From an uncultured Flavobacteriales bacterium (lineage in GTDB: Bacteria > Bacteroidota > Bacteroidia > Flavobacteriales > Vicingaceae), in contig CAMPHX010000084.1 in the NCBI GenBank assembly GCA_946886085.1, forward strand, positions 1 to 6,174: a stretch of DNA of 6,174 bases, read 5' to 3'. Shown piece after piece: positions 6,001 through 6,174 of the stretch; positions within the stretch are counted from its first letter, which is position 1, and the number at the start of each line of letters is the position of its first letter. Below the pieces are notes generated by a model. That model was not told the origin of the DNA. It saw nothing but the letters and a program-made list of their open reading frames with translations, and did not search any database. Position numbers and translations under genes: made by a program.

Positions 6001-6174
6001 AAAGTGTTTTTCCATCAGGATGAAGAAAAGCATAATCTTCATCATAAGGCGTATTAATTATATCTCCTAAACTAATTGGATCAGAAAACTGATTAATCCC
6101 AATTTTTTCAATCTTATAAATGTCTTTATTAGAACCTTTGTCTCCGTAAGAAGAAAACACAACCACATTTAAGT
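11..6174 (-). CDS. Giant modular envelope protein, PD40-CRD-coiled coil-3xSPOR (5' partial)
   Basis: This single frame encodes at least 2053 residues and ends at TAA (13..11). It is open at the right edge of the window, so the N-terminus is missing. The GTG at 6166 is not a credible start: it falls inside a PD40 strand and in-frame codons precede it. Order of parts (GTG counted as residue 1): PD40 propeller repeats 1-130, CRD-like beta domain 134-225, charged coiled coil 296-560, three Trp-containing modules 588-971, four helical hairpins 1018-1465, Asn/Gln/Thr linkers, and SPOR domains at about 1644-1727, 1781-1864 and 1960-2048. No cysteine is present. SPOR domains in known proteins bind glycan strands lacking stem peptides, and PD40/CRD heads occur in Bacteroidota envelope proteins such as PorE. 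I infer an exported protein tethered to peptidoglycan. The missing part probably holds a signal peptide and more propeller blades, possibly TPRs. Specific role unknown; the domain calls are firmer than the function. Confidence 0.95.
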   Translation of the reverse strand, partial: LNVVVFSSYGDKGSNKDIYKIEKIGINQFSDPISLGDIINTPYDEDYAFLHPDGKTLYFSSKGHNSMGGYDIFKSIYNDASATWSTPVNLDFPINTPDDDILYISDIDNQLAYFASSRASKQNELTVYKVKVEPEPLHNPIIKGLFVSEENPSLKNATISIVDAMDNTKYGVYNTDENSGEYLLTFPADEKKYKLIVETTNDAPIHSAIIELPKMTEFKLLKQELLLVGTGDNEKLVIKNLFDQEDEFDISNPIIVQNLLKQQAKLDVNISEEDALKSINDGSSTLAANETSDSEYADYSDDKLKTVANKKIEDMLQKTEKSEEEKDFYFNYAATKTNEAKNQYNQDTKNKDVVAEDVNSASLALKLARVTQNEAVERNSDKPKLLEYQQKLEAVISSGNRSEAELIMTEIEKIENAAYFENSAVEVETKLADENLKTAKADYQKQRDIVIGYTNRKLELEKSIAAIESQIEETKKSKDKEALQDQLATYKIDLEDLEFQIEKSKAKELLAKQEFDKAKNEANLLANVIDAAKKQTTKSPTLANEAILATESNIKFFEEEGVLGYYPATTSSSTSTSATSSSLVAMKDDYEIIDDNGNLIDYNTQYANQVDENENNPTAIVDINKQWIAAIEEDIEIKNSLKNSATTVGEKEELSKIITQLETLKQQKEEEIDLQTNLALQNETNNTTTSTQNIVTDNNNNNTNTTTTSKTSTKKYETSIIDKDGNVIDYNAQFLEELEQLPADEQTAKLFAQKAEIYNKWADATEQEITLKKIELVEADANEVPEIQEDLDELTSDLQDKQEFTALFLTQAKALAATEDELAYVEDIENKIAGNNIESNELASNETSNNNQNNTTSSNQKVNTGQYNNISINNDGSVNDYATEYENQLADLELRSDNKVKISEEQIAVTTNWIEAIDEEIAYQNERLIATDDENEKATIENRIADLKEQKSTQIAQLNTFQTELIAAKSIAANGTSNEVAVNETTTSNTTSQNQVSKENSSLTYNSTTAKNMLANVDELTEEVNALRVKADNTEDEAYKTANTTEKEEKLAEAEEINNQANDKEIEIATLYERANSTEFKDNQTTGNTLLKSIGGQSTDNNYIMAEMLNDESVTLFNEASDARQQAVATNNFKQKKDLLDEAAKLEKEAIEKQQNAIGLLEQISTSSSIAATNNNQNNTEEDVIAEETTTNNSQQTNNNNTEEDVLAEESIITNNNQQTTTNNQASINNRKSSTNNNQQQVTVYEPKNIELPSKERKQDAIQLEKEAITLNQEAKQLDETAENTKNRKEKQALVEEAKQKREEADRKAKEAEVIYAEVKEMEAEEELYLEELATQRKELVATVLTPEEESYVQSLTPEEKAAITNTPEFKEYKELKQSSRRLVKEAQVEYIAADKAKEEADDQKQLGVALQALQQAAATEADKNKLANQMKKLEDMIAQNEQKAIELREQATAKEQQALEENRKANTMVANKDENSALGFVALEKTNDTSDEMLADYAKEVNSSLPENQRRQQANNKTEEDVLAEETTTNNNQQTTNNQQQTNNNTEEDVITEETTTNNNQQTTNNQQQTNNTEEDIIAEESIINNNNQQTTNNNPQSTNNQQSIANIDEIPQELTESIFAITSPNESAYNENKRIPKNPKLPEGLVFKVQIGAFRNPIPQDHYKGFAPLMAEDAGNGITRYTAGLFKTFNVANMAKNEIRTMGYPDAFVVAFFNGKRININEARAMLAETPTTEEEISFTNTNQTNNQQPSNNNQTTNNNTPITTEEVKDGISKDVRNIEGVFYTIQVGVYSKPITADQLNNLTPLNSERTANGLIRYTSGIYKNLNDANTAKNRAVNLGITDAFIIAYQNGNKITVAQANELLGSNNSTPANNNTTEVEVTNENASSNNNTSENNTSTVENENTTSNTSSSTNENNEAPNETVETTNTNEETTITNEEPIVASKPKTDEELRQVAESLNIVFKVKIGEFTDEISNEDAAVLLKLSDRNIENFVDGDKTIYTIGNLLDYKSALNTQLEMKEMGVKSPSVVAFKNSTIIPVEEALELIKNVE
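23..289 (-). other. SPOR domain 3, diverged
   Basis: Residues 1960-2048 begin NIVFKVKIGEFTDEISNEDA, matching the SPOR first strand. The middle strand reads K-T-I-Y-T-I-G-N-L-L-D-Y, so the Arg of copies 1 and 2 (R1680, R1817) is replaced by Ile (I2000). The closing part is SPSVVAFKNSTIIPVEEALE. It keeps the fold pattern but looks changed at the strand that carries the conserved R-Y-T. It ends three residues before the C-terminus, so the protein finishes with this domain. Confidence 0.82.
332..574 (-). repeat. Asn/Thr/Glu/Ser-rich linker between SPOR 2 and SPOR 3
   Basis: Residues 1865-1945 form the longest inter-SPOR linker, made mostly of Asn, Thr, Glu and Ser, with recurrent short units such as TSENNTS, ENENTTSNTS and TNTNEETTITNEE. 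It is more acidic than the Gln-containing linkers upstream and has almost no Gln. Probably disordered. A + strand open frame across it is an antisense shadow. Confidence 0.85.
575..826 (-). other. SPOR domain 2
   Basis: Residues 1781-1864 begin GVFYTIQVGVYSKPITADQL. The middle strand is G-L-I-R-Y-T-S-G-I-Y-K-N-L (R1817, Y1818), the helix is DANTAKNRAVNLG, and the closing strand is DAFIIAYQNGNKITVAQANE. It aligns with SPOR 1 end to end without gaps longer than a residue or two, which points to duplication inside the gene. The peptidoglycan-binding role is inferred from the family. Confidence 0.9.
872..967 (-). repeat. Asn/Gln/Thr linker between SPOR 1 and SPOR 2
   Basis: Residues 1734-1765 (EEEISFTNTNQTNNQQPSNN, then NQTTNNNTPITTE) form a low-complexity linker of the same flavour as the TEED linkers. 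The acidic T-T-E-E-E-I at its start and T-T-E-E-V at its end loosely echo the TEED peptides. Confidence 0.85.
986..1237 (-). other. SPOR domain 1
   Basis: Residues 1644-1727 start GLVFKVQIGAFRNPIPQDHY, the first strand of a Bacteroidota SPOR domain (V-Q-I-G-A-F). The middle strand G-I-T-R-Y-T-A-G-L-F-K-T-F follows (R1680, Y1681), then the helix VANMAKNEIRTMG, and the closing strand DAFVVAFFNGKRININEARA. SPOR domains bind peptidoglycan glycan strands that lack stem peptides, usually at division sites; this supports a periplasmic location. Length and motif order fit an intact domain. Confidence 0.9.
1355..1636 (-). repeat. Asn/Gln/Thr linker with three tandem TEED units
   Basis: Residues 1511-1604. 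Three tandem units start at T1517, T1545 and T1572 (28, 27 and 27 residues). Each is TEED[VI][LI][AT]EE followed by TTT or SII and then Asn/Gln/Thr. In DNA the units are 1535..1618, 1454..1534 and 1373..1453. By eye, units 1 and 2 differ at about seven positions over 81 aligned bases plus one 3-base indel; unit 3 is more diverged. Indels in multiples of three keep the frame, so the number of units could vary among strains. Probably disordered; sits directly before the SPOR tail. Confidence 0.9.
1772..2026 (-). repeat. Module B helical hairpin, copy 4 (extended)
   Basis: Residues 1381-1465 begin LVKEAQVEYIAADKAKEEAD. The turn and second helix (TEADKNKLANQMKKLEDMIA) are followed by a further helix, AIELREQATAKEQQALEENR. 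The copy is longer and more diverged than copies 1-3, so its assignment to the family is the least certain. A semi-ordered segment (1466-1510, including LGFVALEK and EMLADYAKEV) leads to the repeat linker. Confidence 0.55.
2216..2386 (-). repeat. Module B helical hairpin, copy 3
   Basis: Residues 1261-1317 are the clearest copy: first helix LEKEAITLNQEAKQLDETAE, turn NTKNRKEKQ, second helix ALVEEAKQKREEADRKAKEA. Ala and Glu recur every three to four residues, as in an alanine-type coiled coil. The region after it (1318-1380) is also helical and contains three T-P-E steps. Confidence 0.7.
2450..2656 (-). repeat. Asn/Gln/Thr linker with two TEEDV peptides
   Basis: Residues 1171-1239 are mostly Asn, Gln, Thr and Ser. 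Embedded are two acidic peptides 22 residues apart: TEEDVIAEE (from 1178) and TEEDVLAEE (from 1200). The same peptide recurs three times in the linker at 1355..1636, on the far side of module B copies 3 and 4, suggesting that a linker-plus-hairpin block was duplicated. Flanks read NNNQQTTTNNQ. Probably disordered. Confidence 0.88.
2681..2827 (-). repeat. Module B helical hairpin, copy 2
   Basis: Residues 1114-1162: first helix LFNEASDARQQAV, turn ATNNFKQKK, second helix DLLDEAAKLEKEAIEKQQNA. This is the shortest copy. The turn-plus-helix resembles that of copy 3 (TKNRKEKQALVEEAKQKREE). Confidence 0.65.
2945..3115 (-). repeat. Module B helical hairpin, copy 1
   Basis: Residues 1018-1074 start LTEEVNALRVKADNTEDEAY and continue TANTTEKEEKLAEAEEINNQ. 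The module B pattern is a first helix with L-x-x-E-A-type spacing, a polar turn with Thr/Asn/Lys, then a second helix reading roughly K-x-x-L-x-E-A-x-x-L-x-x-E-A-x-x-K. A less ordered segment (1075-1113, Asn/Gly/Thr-containing) separates it from copy 2. Confidence 0.65.
3254..3574 (-). repeat. Module A, copy 3
   Basis: Residues 865-971 begin YNNISINNDGSVNDYATEYE, the same signature with Asn to Ser at the third position (D-G-S-x-x-D-Y). W911 lies in TNWIEAIDEEIAYQNERL, very close to the Trp helix of copy 1 (W-I-x-A-I-[DE]-E-[DE]-I). The second helix is ATIENRIADLKEQKSTQIAQ. Linker residues 972-1003 (rich in Asn, Glu and Thr) follow and lead into the module B region. Confidence 0.75.
3575..3676 (-). 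repeat. Asn/Ser/Thr-rich linker between modules A2 and A3
   Basis: Residues 831-864 (AGNNIESNELASNETSNNNQ, then NNTTSSNQKVNTGQ) form another low-complexity Asn-rich linker, probably disordered. Confidence 0.8.
3677..4027 (-). repeat. Module A, copy 2
   Basis: Residues 714-830 begin YETSIIDKDGNVIDYNAQF, matching copy 1 (D-x-G-N-[LV]-I-D-Y-N-x-Q-[YF]). The Trp is W759 in NKWADATEQEITLKK. This copy is longer: about 25 residues are inserted between the signature and the Trp (EELEQLPADEQTAKLFAQKA), and an extra helix follows the hairpin (FLTQAKALAATEDELAYVED). It has the same layout of signature, Trp helix, acidic break (EADANEVPEIQED) and second helix. Confidence 0.75.
4028..4129 (-). repeat. 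Asn/Thr-rich linker between modules A1 and A2
   Basis: Residues 680-713 are mostly Asn, Thr and Ser, including a run of six Asn at 695-700 broken only by flanking Asp and Thr, then T-N-T-T-T-T-S-K-T-S-T-K-K. It is probably disordered. At the DNA level it is a stretch of GTT/ATT-like triplets on the + strand. Confidence 0.85.
4130..4405 (-). repeat. Module A, copy 1
   Basis: Residues 588-679 open with YEIIDDNGNLIDYNTQYANQ, giving the signature D-N-G-N-x-x-D-Y-x-x-x-Y. After about 20 residues comes W625 in QWIAAIEEDIEI, which starts a helix; a break (SATTVGEKEE) and a second helix (LSKIITQLETLKQQKEEEI) follow. The predicted shape is a short extended or beta-turn element followed by a helical hairpin. 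Copies 2 and 3 share the order, the D-G-x-x-x-D-Y signature and the Trp. I do not recognise this as a named domain. Confidence 0.75.
4427..4471 (-). repeat. Ser/Thr-rich linker
   Basis: Residues 566-580 are ATTSSSTSTSATSSS, almost only serine and threonine. This is the first of several low-complexity linkers and the only one made of Ser/Thr rather than Asn/Gln/Thr. It separates coiled coil 1 from the first module A. Confidence 0.85.
4487..5281 (-). other. Charged helical / coiled-coil region 1
   Basis: Residues 296-560 are dominated by Lys, Glu, Asp, Ala, Gln and Leu, with almost no proline or glycine, and show hydrophobic spacing of three and four. The clearest run is about 427-530: leucines and isoleucines recur in stretches such as LELEKSIAAIESQIEETKKS and LEDLEFQIEKSKAKELLAKQ. 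A polar break at about 471-478 (ETKKSKDK) would let the chain fold back as a hairpin. The region ends at a short hydrophobic/aromatic patch, FFEEEGVLGYYP (554-565). It probably acts as a spacer or oligomerisation stalk; this is inferred from composition. Confidence 0.8.
5282..5491 (-). other. Junction segment with weak OmpA-C-like start
   Basis: Residues 226-295 connect the CRD domain to the coiled coil. Residues 233-247 (KLVIKNLFDQEDEFD) recall the opening of Bacteroidota OmpA C-terminal domains, which usually reads like [IV]-x-L-x-N-I-x-F-D-x-D after a CRD domain. The next residues, NPIIVQNLLKQQAKLDVNIS, could match the helix and second strand of that fold. The downstream GHTD and glycan-contacting residues of a true OmpA domain are absent. 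It is either a decayed or re-used OmpA start, or a chance resemblance. The rest (STLAANETSDSEYADYSDD) is polar and probably flexible. Confidence 0.4.
5492..5767 (-). other. Carboxypeptidase-regulatory-like (CRD) beta domain
   Basis: Residues 134-225 follow the propeller directly. They show the usual CRD pattern: an opening strand I-I-K-G-L-F-V, a segment on 'added' content (LKNATISIVDAMDNTKYGVY), a turn N-T-D-E-N-S-G-E-Y, the strand YLLTFPADEKKYKLIVET, and a closing strand leading to FKLLKQELLLV. The G-x-[YF]-x-[LV]-x-[LF] turn and the 'Y-x-L-x-V-E' strand are hallmarks of carboxypeptidase-regulatory-like/CNA-B type folds found after PD40 repeats in Bacteroidota OmpA-family proteins. Its role is probably structural or in protein contact. 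The fold call rests on pattern and position only. Confidence 0.75.
5777..6174 (-). other. PD40 (WD40-like) beta-propeller repeats, C-terminal part
   Basis: Residues 1-130 hold the end of a PD40 propeller. The clearest repeat is residues 44-73, with the signature F-L-H-P-D-G-K-T-L-Y-F-S-S-K-G-H followed by G-G-Y-D-I-F. A preceding repeat is cut by the window edge (VVFSSYGDKG, then DIYKI). A following one is weaker (DDDILYISDIDNQLAYFASS, then LTVYKV). The spaced N-T-P-x-D-[ED] turns at 38-43 and 93-98 are typical of Bacteroidota PD40 proteins, in which the propeller is followed by a CRD domain. In TolB and PorE-like proteins such propellers mediate protein-protein contacts in the periplasm; that role here is inferred. 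More blades must lie upstream of the window. Confidence 0.88.

Noticed and set aside
6164..6166. GTG as the start codon of the large gene
   Set aside because: It lies inside a PD40 strand, in-frame codons continue upstream to the window edge, and no ribosome binding site precedes it. The gene is 5' partial.
11..6174. Bacteroidota O-glycosylation sites of the D-[ST]-hydrophobic type
   Set aside because: The few Asp-Ser or Asp-Thr pairs I found (near residues 291, 345 and 1487) are followed by Glu, Lys or Ser, so no site fits the motif.

Overview
The window is almost entirely one very large, A+T-rich, minus-strand reading frame. It runs from the right edge (position 6174) to a TAA stop at 13..11. 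It is open at its 5' end: the GTG at 6166..6164 lies inside a beta-strand of a PD40 repeat, the frame continues upstream of it (Leu-Asn) to the window edge, and no ribosome binding site is visible. The true N-terminus is therefore outside the window. Residue numbers in this annotation count that GTG as residue 1; the last residue is 2051. Only 10 bases lie beyond the stop codon, so no neighbouring gene, promoter or terminator can be described.

The domain set (PD40 propeller repeats, a carboxypeptidase-regulatory-like beta domain, SPOR domains with VQIGAF/RYT signatures) together with low G+C points to the Bacteroidota, probably a flavobacterium-like lineage. This is inferred from family knowledge, not from a search.

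Layout in protein order (right to left on the + strand): the end of a PD40 beta-propeller (residues 1-130); a CRD-like beta-sandwich (134-225); a short stretch that weakly resembles the start of an OmpA C-terminal domain (226-295); a charged helical/coiled-coil region (296-560); a Ser/Thr linker; three copies of a roughly 85-120-residue module carrying a D-G-[NS]-x-x-D-Y signature and an invariant Trp ('module A', 588-971); four copies of an Ala/Glu/Lys-rich helical hairpin ('module B', 1018-1465), interrupted and followed by Asn/Gln/Thr linkers that contain five copies of a TEED[VI][IL]xEE peptide; then three SPOR domains separated by Asn/Thr/Glu-rich linkers, the last ending almost at the C-terminus.

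The best reading is an exported envelope protein with a propeller/CRD head, a long helical and disordered middle, and a triple SPOR tail that probably binds peptidoglycan. The head resembles that of PorE-type type IX secretion/gliding proteins (TPR-propeller-CRD-OmpA), but the peptidoglycan-binding end is SPOR rather than OmpA. The visible part contains no cysteine and only four tryptophans, three of them at the equivalent site of module A. The function has not been demonstrated and the protein has no gene symbol I can assign. Plus-strand open frames in this window are antisense shadows.
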